From the NCBI GenBank assembly GCA_913061425.1, contig CAJXUO010000110.1:1-5768 (forward strand): a stretch of DNA of 5,768 nucleotides. The letters are read 5' to 3'. Below the pieces are notes generated by a model. The model saw nothing but the letters and a program-made list of their open reading frames with translations, did no database searches and was not told the origin of the DNA. Shown piece after piece: positions 1-5,768 of this stretch (its first letter is position 1; every line of letters begins with the position of its first letter). Source of the DNA: an uncultured Lutibacter sp. Its GTDB lineage: Bacteria; Bacteroidota; Bacteroidia; Flavobacteriales; Flavobacteriaceae. Position numbers and translations under genes: made by a program.

Positions 1-2
1 TA

Positions 3-146
3 CCAACGCTAACACCTCAGTTTGTGTTTTTCTGTAATTTACCACAATATGTAAGAGATCCTTATAAGCGATTTATTAAAAACAAACTTCGTGAGATTTA
101 TGATTTTGAAGGAGTTCCTGTGATTGTTTATTTTAGACAGAAATAA
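3..146 (+). CDS. der: GTPase Der (EngA), C-terminal end, partial
   Basis: This is the 3' end of a plus-strand gene entering from the left edge; 47 codons and a TAA stop are visible. The peptide reads [17 protein letters not shown], then [13 protein letters not shown], and ends [14 protein letters not shown]. This matches the end of the C-terminal KH-like domain of Der, whose family pattern is P..F..F.N.P......Y.R.. .N.LR..F.F.G.PI...FR. From family knowledge, Der has two tandem GTPase domains plus this KH-like domain and acts in late assembly of the 50S ribosomal subunit. Both GTPase domains lie outside the window, so their integrity cannot be judged. The stop codon abuts the stop of the convergent lipoprotein gene, leaving no room for a separate terminator between them. 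Identification rests on the tail alone but the pattern is distinctive. Confidence 0.9.
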   Translation, partial: PTLTPQFVFFCNLPQYVRDPYKRFIKNKLREIYDFEGVPVIVYFRQK

Positions 147-1091
147 TTACAATTCAATTATCATTTCTTGCTTCGCAATCTTAAATCCGTTTTTTAAAAC
201 TTGATGTTGCGCTTCGCTCCCATCTATTAATAATGGATTGGTATGATTGAAATGGATAAAATGAATTTTGTTTTTATCTTCTTCAGATAGGTTTTGAAAC
301 AGCTCCATACTTTCAGTAACAAATGGATGTGGAACTTCACTCATATCTCTATTTATTTCTCCTTGCTTAAAAAATGTTGCATCTAACAATGCAATATCGA
401 CCTCTTTTATAAAGTCAACGATACTCGCTTCCCATTTACTCCATTTATCAATATCTGGAACAAATAATACTTTTTTAGAATTAGAATGAATCACATAACC
501 TACCGTTTCTGAAAATTCATCACGATGAGGAACTTGAATTGGTGTCACAGAAATTCTTTTATTTAATACAATCGTTGAATCTTTTTTAAGTTCCCTCAAC
601 TCAATATTCTTCAAATCTACCAATTGACTCCAAGGGCCATTCGTTCTCAAAAATGAATTCATTTTTGGCATCGCATATACTGGCATATTTCTAGCACCCA
701 TAACTTCTCTTCCAAGATGTATTAAACCTGTATAATGCCCTATATGTGCATGTGTTAAAAAGAGTCCATTTGGAAGATTTTTAGAATCCTTTAAATGTGT
801 AGAAAGCAACTTTAATTGTTTTGGAAAGTCTGGAGTCGCATCAAAAATCCAATTTTCATTGGAAACAGGGTCTATTAATGCAATTGACGAAACGAATCTC
901 GTATTTGAAGCGTCTTTATAAACTCGTTCACAACAATCCTTATTACATCCTGCTTGAGGATATCCTGCATCTTGAGCATTTCCTAGAACAAATAAATAAG
1001 GCGATTTAGGAGTGCTATTTTCACCTTCTTTTTGTGAATTACAAGAGAGAAATAAGAAGTAAACGAAAAAGAAGTAAATAACATTTTTCAT
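147..1091 (-). CDS. PqqB-like metallo-beta-lactamase-fold lipoprotein
   Basis: A 314-residue protein when started at the ATG at 1089-1091. The frame stays open to a TTG two codons earlier, but the ATG gives a normal lipoprotein signal: MKN, a hydrophobic run to about residue 16, then FLSC with Cys17 as the likely lipidated residue. The mature part begins with LGNAQDAGYPQAGC (about 36-49), resembling the glycine-rich start of PqqB, followed by Cys53 and Cys54. The metal motif is THAHIGH (113-119), with Gly118 where the MBL signature HxHxDH has Asp. Later candidate ligands are His189 (PHRDE), Asp213 and Asp215 (PDIDKW), Asp237, His255 (PHP) and the HFNHTNP segment (280-286). Known of the fold: metal-dependent hydrolases and related enzymes. 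Inferred: an envelope-located hydrolase with unknown substrate. A role in PQQ synthesis is unlikely because no pqq gene is nearby and PqqB is cytoplasmic. Naming as MBL fold is firm; substrate is unknown. Confidence 0.85.
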   Translation of the reverse strand: MKNVIYFFFVYFLFLSCNSQKEGENSTPKSPYLFVLGNAQDAGYPQAGCNKDCCERVYKDASNTRFVSSIALIDPVSNENWIFDATPDFPKQLKLLSTHLKDSKNLPNGLFLTHAHIGHYTGLIHLGREVMGARNMPVYAMPKMNSFLRTNGPWSQLVDLKNIELRELKKDSTIVLNKRISVTPIQVPHRDEFSETVGYVIHSNSKKVLFVPDIDKWSKWEASIVDFIKEVDIALLDATFFKQGEINRDMSEVPHPFVTESMELFQNLSEEDKNKIHFIHFNHTNPLLIDGSEAQHQVLKNGFKIAKQEMIIEL

Positions 1092-1151
1092 AATCAATCT
1101 AAAATTTTAAAGGATTATAAGTGCAATCCATTAAACAAAAAAAGTAGAGAT

Positions 1152-1256
1152 TCAATCAAATTTAAAATGTGCCAGAAAAGCAAACACTACAATCAAGACT
1201 AAAAATCCTAAACAGCCAACACCTGCTAAATCGTCATTTTTTAGGACAAATGATTT
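1152..1256 (-). other. Open frame encoding a transmembrane-like peptide, no start codon
   Basis: Reading the minus strand from 1256, 34 sense codons run to a TGA at 1152-1154. The first five overlap the 3' end of the MerR gene in another frame. The peptide has a short polar start (KNDD, about residues 6-9) and then LAGVGCLGFLVLIVV followed by FAFLAHFKFD, which looks like one membrane segment with a small polar tail. The codons in this stretch are less AT-rich than the surrounding non-coding DNA, which is coding-like. Against a gene: there is no in-frame ATG or GTG before the hydrophobic part, and the only TTG lies inside it. Possible explanations are a small membrane protein with a disrupted or non-standard start, a frameshifted tail of MerR, a decayed gene remnant, or chance. 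I do not recognise it. Confidence 0.25.
1157..1183 (-). promoter_or_regulatory. Candidate promoter for the MBL lipoprotein gene
   Basis: On the minus strand TAAATTTG (1164 down to 1157) matches the Bacteroidota -7 consensus TAnnTTTG. A TTG (1183 down to 1181) lies 16 bases upstream of it, close to the usual 17-23 spacing of the -33 element. Transcription would start near 1150, giving a leader of about 60 bases before the ATG at 1091. The site overlaps the end of the hydrophobic open frame. Short AT-rich boxes occur often by chance in such DNA. Confidence 0.4.
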
Positions 1257-1573
1257 TTAATATTAATAAGTTCTTGCTTTATGTTTTCTAAATTTGAAAT
1301 AATTTGATGCTTATCGACCATGCCTTCAGGATTTTCCTTCATTTTTTTTCTAGCGCCATCTAAAGTAAATCCCTTCTCTTTTACAAGATGATAAATCAAC
1401 TTTAAATTTTGTAAATCATCATGAGTGAAAAGTCGATTTCCTTTTTTATTCTTCTTAGGTTTCAGAATAGTAAATTCATTTTCCCAAAAACGTATTAAGG
1501 ACGTATTAACGTCAAACGCCTTGGCTACTTCACCAATTTTATAATACCTTTTTTCTGGTAAATTTACGTGCAT
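1241..1573 (-). CDS. MerR family transcriptional regulator (short)
   Basis: A 110-residue protein when started at the ATG at 1571-1573 (MHVNLPEKRYY). A GTG three codons upstream is also in frame, but MHVNLPE is the start I know from flavobacterial relatives. The MerR winged helix-turn-helix occupies about residues 10-75: YYKIGEVAKAF (10-20) is the helix-turn-helix start, SLIRFWENEF (25-34) the recognition part, and KGNRLFTHDDL (44-54) the wing, followed by LKLIYHLVKEKGFTL. A short helical tail (about 88-108) probably forms the dimer coiled coil. There is no C-terminal effector domain and no cysteine that could bind a metal as in metal-sensing MerR proteins, so the signal cannot be predicted. 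It lies 70 bp downstream of the M23 peptidase gene on the same strand and probably shares its transcript. Target genes are unknown. Family assignment is secure; the role is not. Confidence 0.9.
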   Translation of the reverse strand: MHVNLPEKRYYKIGEVAKAFDVNTSLIRFWENEFTILKPKKNKKGNRLFTHDDLQNLKLIYHLVKEKGFTLDGARKKMKENPEGMVDKHQIISNLENIKQELINIKNHLS

Positions 1574-1633
1574 AATCTTCACAATTGTAAGAAAGACGAA
1601 TATACAAAAAAAAATATTTGAAATTAAAAACTA

Positions 1634-1654
1634 CTTTAGAAGTTTAATCTAAAG
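1634..1654 (-). terminator. Small inverted repeat at the end of the M23 gene
   Basis: A perfect 7-bp inverted repeat, CTTTAGA and TCTAAAG, with a 7-base loop spans the TAA stop codon of the peptidase gene (1644-1646). On the minus strand the hairpin is followed by TAGTTTTTAATTT, a weak T-rich run. The stem has only two G:C pairs, so at most it would be a leaky terminator or a 3'-end stabilising structure between the peptidase and MerR genes. Confidence 0.2.
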
Positions 1655-2615
1655 ACTGTCCTTCAATTTGAGCTGCCTTTTGCATTGCTTCAAATTCTGC
1701 TGGTGATAAGTTTCCGTAATAGAAGTTTATCGGATTAATTCGGTCTTTATTCTTGCGAATTTCATAATGTAAATGAGGTGCTTGAGATCTTCCAGTATTA
1801 CCAACAAAGCCAATTAAATCTCCTCGCTTAACATATGCTCCTCTGCTAACATTGTATTTACTTAAATGTGCATATAAAGAAATATATCCGAAGCCATGAT
1901 CAACACGAATGTGCTTACCAAATCCAGAAGATCTAGCATCAGCACGAATTACTTTTCCAGGACCTGTTGCATAAATTGGTGTCCCTCGAGGTGCTGTAAA
2001 ATCCATTCCATAATGTTTTTTTCGTGTCTTTAAAAAAGGATCCGTACGCCAACCAAATCCTGAAGCCATTCTAGTTAAATCTTGACTTTTTACTGGTTGT
2101 ATTGCAGGGATTGCGGCTAATAATTCTTCCTTGTTTTTGGCTAATTTTACAATATCATCTAATGATTTAGACTGAACATATAACTGTTTAGAAAGGATAT
2201 CCATATTTTTAGTGATGTCAATAATCATTTCCGAATTATCAAACCCTTCCAAAGATTTATATCTATTTATGCCTCCAAATCCTGCAGTTCTTTGCTCTTC
2301 AGGTATTGGATTTAACTCAAAAAAAGTTCTGTAAATATTATTATCTCTCTCTTGTAAATCAACTAATACTTTTTCAAATTGAACGATTCTTTTCTTATGA
2401 ATACCTGCATTGAGCTTTAAATATTCGTTTTCTCTTTTCAATGCTTTTTCATTTGGAGTTTCGAAAAAATTATGTAACAAAAGAAATCCAACAAACATTG
2501 CTAATGTAATAGTTAATATCCAGAATAAAAACTGCTTAAAGAATACGCCTTTTTTAATCTCTACCTTTTTATATGATAAAGTTTCAGAATCGTAATAGTA
2601 TTTAACTTTCGCCAT
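1644..2615 (-). CDS. Membrane-anchored M23 (LytM) family metallopeptidase
   Basis: A 323-residue protein when started at the ATG at 2613-2615 (MAKVKYYYDSETLSY). The frame is open 14 codons further, but MAKVKYYYD is the usual start of this flavobacterial family and the upstream DNA looks like leader. Residues 1-23 are cytoplasmic and basic, about 25-47 form one membrane helix, about 55-95 a coiled coil, and about 130-165 a second helical region. The LytM/M23 domain begins near SGFGWRTDP (185-193). The zinc and catalytic residues are all present: His201 and Asp205 (HYGMD), His250 (YAHL), His281 and His283 (HLH). Known of the family: zinc endopeptidases that cleave peptide cross-links in peptidoglycan; here it would sit in the periplasm, tethered to the inner membrane. 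Because all ligands are intact, it is probably an active enzyme rather than an EnvC-like activator. The MerR gene follows 70 bp downstream; alaS diverges upstream. Confidence 0.93.
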   Translation of the reverse strand: MAKVKYYYDSETLSYKKVEIKKGVFFKQFLFWILTITLAMFVGFLLLHNFFETPNEKALKRENEYLKLNAGIHKKRIVQFEKVLVDLQERDNNIYRTFFELNPIPEEQRTAGFGGINRYKSLEGFDNSEMIIDITKNMDILSKQLYVQSKSLDDIVKLAKNKEELLAAIPAIQPVKSQDLTRMASGFGWRTDPFLKTRKKHYGMDFTAPRGTPIYATGPGKVIRADARSSGFGKHIRVDHGFGYISLYAHLSKYNVSRGAYVKRGDLIGFVGNTGRSQAPHLHYEIRKNKDRINPINFYYGNLSPAEFEAMQKAAQIEGQSLD

Positions 2616-2629
2616 AAGATTAATTATAC

Positions 2630-2637
2630 TAAATTTG
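2630..2637 (+). promoter_or_regulatory. Candidate -7 box for alaS
   Basis: TAAATTTG fits the TAnnTTTG consensus on the plus strand. No TTG is found at the correct distance upstream (TTT instead), and the leader to the alaS ATG would be about 108 bases. It starts only 15 bases outside the M23 start codon. No better plus-strand box was found closer to alaS. Confidence 0.25.
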
Positions 2638-2685
2638 CATTGTAAACGAGAAATCACTTTTAATAGTATACTTCGTTTTAAAAAA

Positions 2686-2693
2686 CAAATTTA
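2686..2693 (-). promoter_or_regulatory. Candidate -7 box for the M23-MerR transcript
   Basis: On the minus strand the sequence is TAAATTTG, fitting TAnnTTTG. The nearest upstream TTG on that strand (2708 down to 2706) is 12 bases away, shorter than usual; TTC lies at a spacing of 21. Transcription would start near 2679, giving a leader of about 65 bases before the ATG at 2615. Confidence 0.35.
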
Positions 2694-2705
2694 CAAAATG
2701 TTTCA

Positions 2706-2715
2706 CAACTAGTTG
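2706..2715. repeat. 10-bp palindrome CAACTAGTTG in the divergent promoter region
   Basis: A perfect 10-bp palindrome lies upstream of both divergent genes, 37 bp before the alaS ATG and about 90 bp before the M23 ATG. It presents a TTG triplet facing each direction. It could be an operator or part of the -33 regions, or chance. No protein can be assigned to it from sequence alone. Confidence 0.25.
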
Positions 2716-2751
2716 AACACATAAAGTATTTTAGAAATAAATTAACATTTT

Positions 2752-5370
2752 ATGACATCACAAAAAATACGTCAGCAATTTTTAGATTTTTTTAAAAACA
2801 AATCTCACACTATTGCTCCTTCTGCTCCTTTGGTTCTAAAAAACGATCCAACATTAATGTTCGTTAATGCTGGAATGGTACCTTTTAAAGAATACTTTTT
2901 AGGACAAAAAAAAGTAACTGACGCAAGAGTTTCTGATACTCAAAAATGTTTAAGAGTCTCTGGAAAGCACAATGATTTAGAAGAAGTTGGAATCGACACG
3001 TATCATCATACAATGTTTGAGATGTTGGGTAATTGGAGTTTTGGCGATTATTTTAAAAAGGAAGCAATTGCTTGGGCTTGGGAATTATTAACTGAGGTTT
3101 ATAAGATTGACAAAAACAGTATATATGTAACCGTTTTTGAAGGAGACAAGGAAGATGGTTTAAGTTTTGATCAAGAGGCTTATGATTATTGGAAAGAATT
3201 AGTTCCTGAAGATAGAATTATAAATGGAAATAAGAAAGATAACTTTTGGGAGATGGGCGCTCAAGGTCCTTGTGGTCCTTGTTCTGAAATTCATATAGAT
3301 ATTCGTTCAAATGAAGAAAAAGCCAAAGTAGATGGAAAATATTTGGTAAATCTGGACCATCCTCAAGTCATAGAAATTTGGAACTTAGTATTTATGGAAT
3401 TTAACCGTAAACTAAATGGTTCTTTAGAAAAACTACCTAATAAACATGTAGATACAGGAATGGGATTTGAGCGTTTGTGTATGGTCATTCAGGGTGTTCA
3501 ATCTAATTACGATACAGATGTTTTCTCTCCAATAATTCGAGAAATAGAAACAATTACAAACTCAAAATACAATGCTTCGGATAAAATTGAAGATGTTGCT
3601 ATAAGAGTAATCTCTGACCATATTAGAGCCGTAGCATTTGCCATTGCAGATGGACAATTGCCAAGCAATAATGGTGCTGGTTATGTAATACGAAGAATAT
3701 TGAGAAGAGCTATTCGATACGGATTTACTTTTTTAAATCAAAAAGAAGCCTTTATATATAGGCTTGTAGATATATTAAGCAAGCAAATGGGAGATGTTTT
3801 TCCAGAAATAATTGCACAAAAACAATTGATTGAAAATGTTATAAAAGAAGAAGAAAACTCATTTTTAAGAACCTTAGATCAAGGTTTAAGTTTGTTAGAT
3901 GCCATCATTGAGAAAAACACTGCTGAAAAAATATCCGGAAAAAAAGTGTTTGAATTAAAAGACACATATGGTTTCCCTGAAGATTTAACCGAGTTAATTT
4001 TACGCGAAAATAATTTAACATATAACGAAGCCGAATTTAAAAACGAATTAGAAAAGCAAAAAGAAAGAGGGCGTAAAGCAACAACAGTAGAAACAGATGA
4101 TTGGCAAGTATTGTATGAAGACGAAGAAGAAGAGTTTATTGGTTATGACACTTTAGAAGCAACAGTAAAAATTACTCGTTATCGCAAAGTTACTTCGAAA
4201 AAGGACGGTGAAATGTATCAATTAATCTTCAACCTAACTCCTTTTTATCCAGAAGGCGGAGGACAGGTTGGTGATAAAGGGTATTTAGAAGTGCCAAATG
4301 GTGATGCTATTTATATTCTTGACACGAAGAAAGAGAATAATTTAATTATTCATTTCACAAAGAATTTACCCGTACATTTAAATGAAACTTTTAAAGTTGT
4401 AGTGGATGAGAAACAACGTTTCAGAACAGAGTGTAATCATACTGCAACACATCTTTTACACCAAGCATTACGTAAAATATTAGGTGCTCATGTGGAGCAA
4501 AAAGGTTCTGCAGTTCATTCAAAACATTTGCGTTTTGACTTTTCTCATTTTTCAAAAGTTACAAAAGAGCAATTGGAAGAAGTTGAAGATTTTGTAAACG
4601 CAAGAATTCGAGGAAAATTGAATTTAAATGAACATCGAAATATCACTATGGATACGGCTCTTGAAAAAGGTGCTATAGCCTTATTTGGAGAAAAATATGG
4701 AGATACAGTTCGTATGATTCAGTTTGGGAAATCTATGGAATTATGTGGCGGTACTCATGTTAAAAATACAGGTGATATCTGGCATTTTAAAATAACTTCA
4801 GAAAGCGCTATCGCTTCTGGAATTAGAAGAATAGAAGCAATAACTTCTGATGCTGTTAAAGATTATTATTCAAAACAAGATAAAGAATATAGCGCCGTAA
4901 AATTGGCCTTAAAAAACACAAATGATCCTTTAAAAGTTGTTGAACAAATTCAAGATGAAAATACTGCTTTAAAAAAGCAAATTGAAGGGTTGATGAGAGA
5001 CAAGGCGAAGAACCTTAAAACAACTCTTAAGGCAGAAATTGAAACTATTAATGGCATTAACTTTATTGCAAAAAAAATAGATTTAGACCAAAACGCTATT
5101 AAAGATTTGGCTTTTGAATTAGGTAAAGAAGTTGAAAATTTATTCTTTTTTGTTGCAACATCAGCAGCAAAAGACAAAGCGATGTTAACGTGTTATATAG
5201 ACAAAAAATTGGCTGAAGAAAGAGAACTAAATGCAGGTCAAGTTGTGCGTGAATTAGGGAAACTAATTCATGGAGGTGGAGGTGGACAGCCTTTCTTTGC
5301 AACTGCAGGAGGGAAAAGTCCTGAGGGAATTCCAAAAGCATTAGAACGTGTGAAAAGTTATATTGAATAA
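2752..5370 (+). CDS. alaS: Alanyl-tRNA synthetase
   Basis: A complete 872-residue protein, close to the 876 residues of the E. coli enzyme. It charges tRNA-Ala with alanine in the cytoplasm using ATP. Class II catalytic elements are visible: TLMFVNAGM (34-42, motif 1 region), LRVSGKHND (67-75), [15 protein letters not shown] (85-99, motif 2 region), [13 protein letters not shown] (169-181), [11 protein letters not shown] (209-219) and DTGMGFERL (234-242, motif 3 region). A tRNA-recognition segment includes [17 protein letters not shown] (308-324). The editing domain, which removes mischarged Ser or Gly, has its zinc ligands intact: His563 and His567 (HTATH), and Cys665 and His669 (CGGTH). A coiled coil (about 727-765) leads to the C-Ala domain with the [15 protein letters not shown] block starting at His840. 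Nothing is missing or frameshifted. The ATG start aligns with the usual MTSQ.IR..FL.FF N-terminus. It is transcribed away from the M23 gene, and its TAA overlaps the next gene's ATG. Confidence 0.98.
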   Translation: MTSQKIRQQFLDFFKNKSHTIAPSAPLVLKNDPTLMFVNAGMVPFKEYFLGQKKVTDARVSDTQKCLRVSGKHNDLEEVGIDTYHHTMFEMLGNWSFGDYFKKEAIAWAWELLTEVYKIDKNSIYVTVFEGDKEDGLSFDQEAYDYWKELVPEDRIINGNKKDNFWEMGAQGPCGPCSEIHIDIRSNEEKAKVDGKYLVNLDHPQVIEIWNLVFMEFNRKLNGSLEKLPNKHVDTGMGFERLCMVIQGVQSNYDTDVFSPIIREIETITNSKYNASDKIEDVAIRVISDHIRAVAFAIADGQLPSNNGAGYVIRRILRRAIRYGFTFLNQKEAFIYRLVDILSKQMGDVFPEIIAQKQLIENVIKEEENSFLRTLDQGLSLLDAIIEKNTAEKISGKKVFELKDTYGFPEDLTELILRENNLTYNEAEFKNELEKQKERGRKATTVETDDWQVLYEDEEEEFIGYDTLEATVKITRYRKVTSKKDGEMYQLIFNLTPFYPEGGGQVGDKGYLEVPNGDAIYILDTKKENNLIIHFTKNLPVHLNETFKVVVDEKQRFRTECNHTATHLLHQALRKILGAHVEQKGSAVHSKHLRFDFSHFSKVTKEQLEEVEDFVNARIRGKLNLNEHRNITMDTALEKGAIALFGEKYGDTVRMIQFGKSMELCGGTHVKNTGDIWHFKITSESAIASGIRRIEAITSDAVKDYYSKQDKEYSAVKLALKNTNDPLKVVEQIQDENTALKKQIEGLMRDKAKNLKTTLKAEIETINGINFIAKKIDLDQNAIKDLAFELGKEVENLFFFVATSAAKDKAMLTCYIDKKLAEERELNAGQVVRELGKLIHGGGGGQPFFATAGGKSPEGIPKALERVKSYIE

Positions 5371-5768
5371 TGAATTTTAGAACTCAAATACCACTTAACA
5401 CTTCGCTCAGCGAACAGTCAAAAATTGATTATAGTTCTAAGGTTGCGTTGTTTGGTTCTTGCTTTTCTGAGAACATCAGTAAAAAATTATCATACTTTAA
5501 GTTTCAGAATTTTTCAAATTCTTTTGGTATACTCTTTCATCCTATAGCTATTGAAAGATTGATTACCAATGCAATTAACCAAAAAGAATATTCTGAGAAA
5601 GAGGTATTCTTTCATAATGAACGTTGGCATTGTTTTGACGCACATTCTGAGTTGAGTGACACTTCAAAAGAAGAATTAATTAAGACTTTAAATTCTCAAA
5701 TATCTTCTACACACAAACAACTTCACGAAGCAACACATTTGATTATTACATTAGGCACTTCGTGGATT
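5370..5768 (+). CDS. GSCFA domain-containing protein, N-terminal part
   Basis: The ATG at 5370-5372 shares its A with the alaS stop codon (TAATG), which points to translational coupling. The frame is open for 133 codons to the window edge; the 3' part is missing. It starts MNFRTQIPL, and the diagnostic GSCFS block is at 29-33, followed by FSNSFGILFHP (48-58), HCFDAHSELS (87-96) and LIITLGTSWI (124-133). These match the GSCFA family (Pfam PF08885), which I know as a relative of SGNH/GDSL hydrolases; Ser30 would take the nucleophile position of block I. The substrate is not known, and a role in acyl-ester or polysaccharide modification would be inference. Between IPL and IDYSSKV there are nine residues (NTSLSEQSK), slightly more than I recall in relatives, and the DNA there contains a REP-like inverted repeat. 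No signal peptide is visible, so a cytoplasmic location is likely. Confidence 0.9.
   Translation, partial: MNFRTQIPLNTSLSEQSKIDYSSKVALFGSCFSENISKKLSYFKFQNFSNSFGILFHPIAIERLITNAINQKEYSEKEVFFHNERWHCFDAHSELSDTSKEELIKTLNSQISSTHKQLHEATHLIITLGTSWI
5402..5414. repeat. REP-like inverted repeat inside the GSCFA gene
   Basis: TTCGCT, one central base and AGCGAA form a perfect 13-bp inverted repeat. The wider context, ACTTCGCTCAGCGAACAGT, resembles the palindromic core CTTCGCTCAGCGAA that I recall from dispersed extragenic repeats in Bacteroidota. It lies in frame and encodes part of SLSEQS. Its GC content stands out against the surrounding AT-rich sequence. Whether it is a repeat-family member needs a genome-wide count. 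Confidence 0.35.

Larger units (their letters stand above)
2616..2751. promoter_or_regulatory. Divergent intergenic region between the M23 gene and alaS
   Basis: This 136-bp AT-rich gap must hold promoters for both directions. It contains two opposed copies of TAAATTTG and a perfect 10-bp palindrome, CAACTAGTTG, at 2706-2715. No Shine-Dalgarno-like sequence precedes the alaS ATG; the leader ends ATTAACATTTT, as is usual for A/T-rich Bacteroidota leaders. I see no T-box-like leader. Confidence 0.55.

Noticed and set aside
821..1009. Plus-strand open frame of 62 codons
   Set aside because: It lies wholly inside the MBL lipoprotein gene on the other strand, has no recognisable domain, and looks like an antisense shadow.
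1092..1097. Upstream TTG start for the lipoprotein gene
   Set aside because: The ATG at 1089-1091 two codons later gives a normal lipoprotein signal peptide and is the preferred start codon.
1574..1582. Upstream GTG start for the MerR gene
   Set aside because: The ATG at 1571-1573 gives the family-typical MHVNLPEKRYY start.
2410..2595. Plus-strand open frame of 61 codons
   Set aside because: It is antisense to the N-terminal membrane and coiled-coil part of the M23 gene; its composition mirrors that gene.
2616..2657. Fourteen extra N-terminal codons for the M23 gene
   Set aside because: The extension does not resemble the family; MAKVKYYYD from the ATG at 2613-2615 is the expected start, and the extension occupies the divergent promoter region.
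2616..2751. T-box or other riboswitch leader for alaS
   Set aside because: No T-box motif, stem-rich leader or terminator hairpin could be seen in this AT-rich gap.
4950..5341. Two overlapping minus-strand open frames of 75 and 80 codons
   Set aside because: Both are antisense to the conserved C-terminal part of alaS, with leucine, serine and phenylalanine-rich translations typical of reversed AT-rich coding DNA.

Overview
The window looks like an ordinary chromosomal stretch from a marine-type member of the Flavobacteriia (Bacteroidota). It is AT-rich, its genes lack Shine-Dalgarno-like leaders, its few promoter-like boxes have the form TAAATTTG (the Bacteroidota -7 consensus is TAnnTTTG), and all its recognisable proteins have typical flavobacterial sequence features. 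No plasmid, phage, insertion sequence, CRISPR array, tRNA or rRNA gene is visible.

Layout from left to right: (1) positions 3-146, plus strand, the last 47 codons of the ribosome-assembly GTPase gene der. (2) Positions 147-1091, minus strand, a PqqB-like metallo-beta-lactamase-fold protein with a lipoprotein signal; its stop codon directly abuts that of der. (3) Positions 1092-1240, a 149-bp gap with a plausible promoter for the lipoprotein gene and a hydrophobic open frame that has no start codon. (4) Positions 1241-1573, minus strand, a short MerR-type regulator. (5) Positions 1644-2615, minus strand, a membrane-anchored M23 (LytM) peptidoglycan endopeptidase. (6) Positions 2616-2751, a divergent intergenic region with two opposed TAAATTTG boxes and a 10-bp palindrome. 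(7) Positions 2752-5370, plus strand, complete alanyl-tRNA synthetase, alaS. (8) Position 5370 to the window end, plus strand, the first 133 codons of a GSCFA-domain protein whose ATG overlaps the alaS stop codon.

Functionally the window mixes housekeeping genes (der, alaS) with envelope genes (M23 peptidase, MBL lipoprotein) and one small regulator. The M23 and MerR genes probably share a transcript; the MBL gene may have its own promoter; alaS and the GSCFA gene are probably translationally coupled. For three minus-strand genes the longest open frame starts too early, and I chose internal ATG starts, with reasons given. I see no convincing new system. The best leads are small: a transmembrane-like open frame downstream of and overlapping merR, a GSCFA N-terminus that contains a REP-like inverted repeat, and an altered metal-binding motif in the MBL protein.
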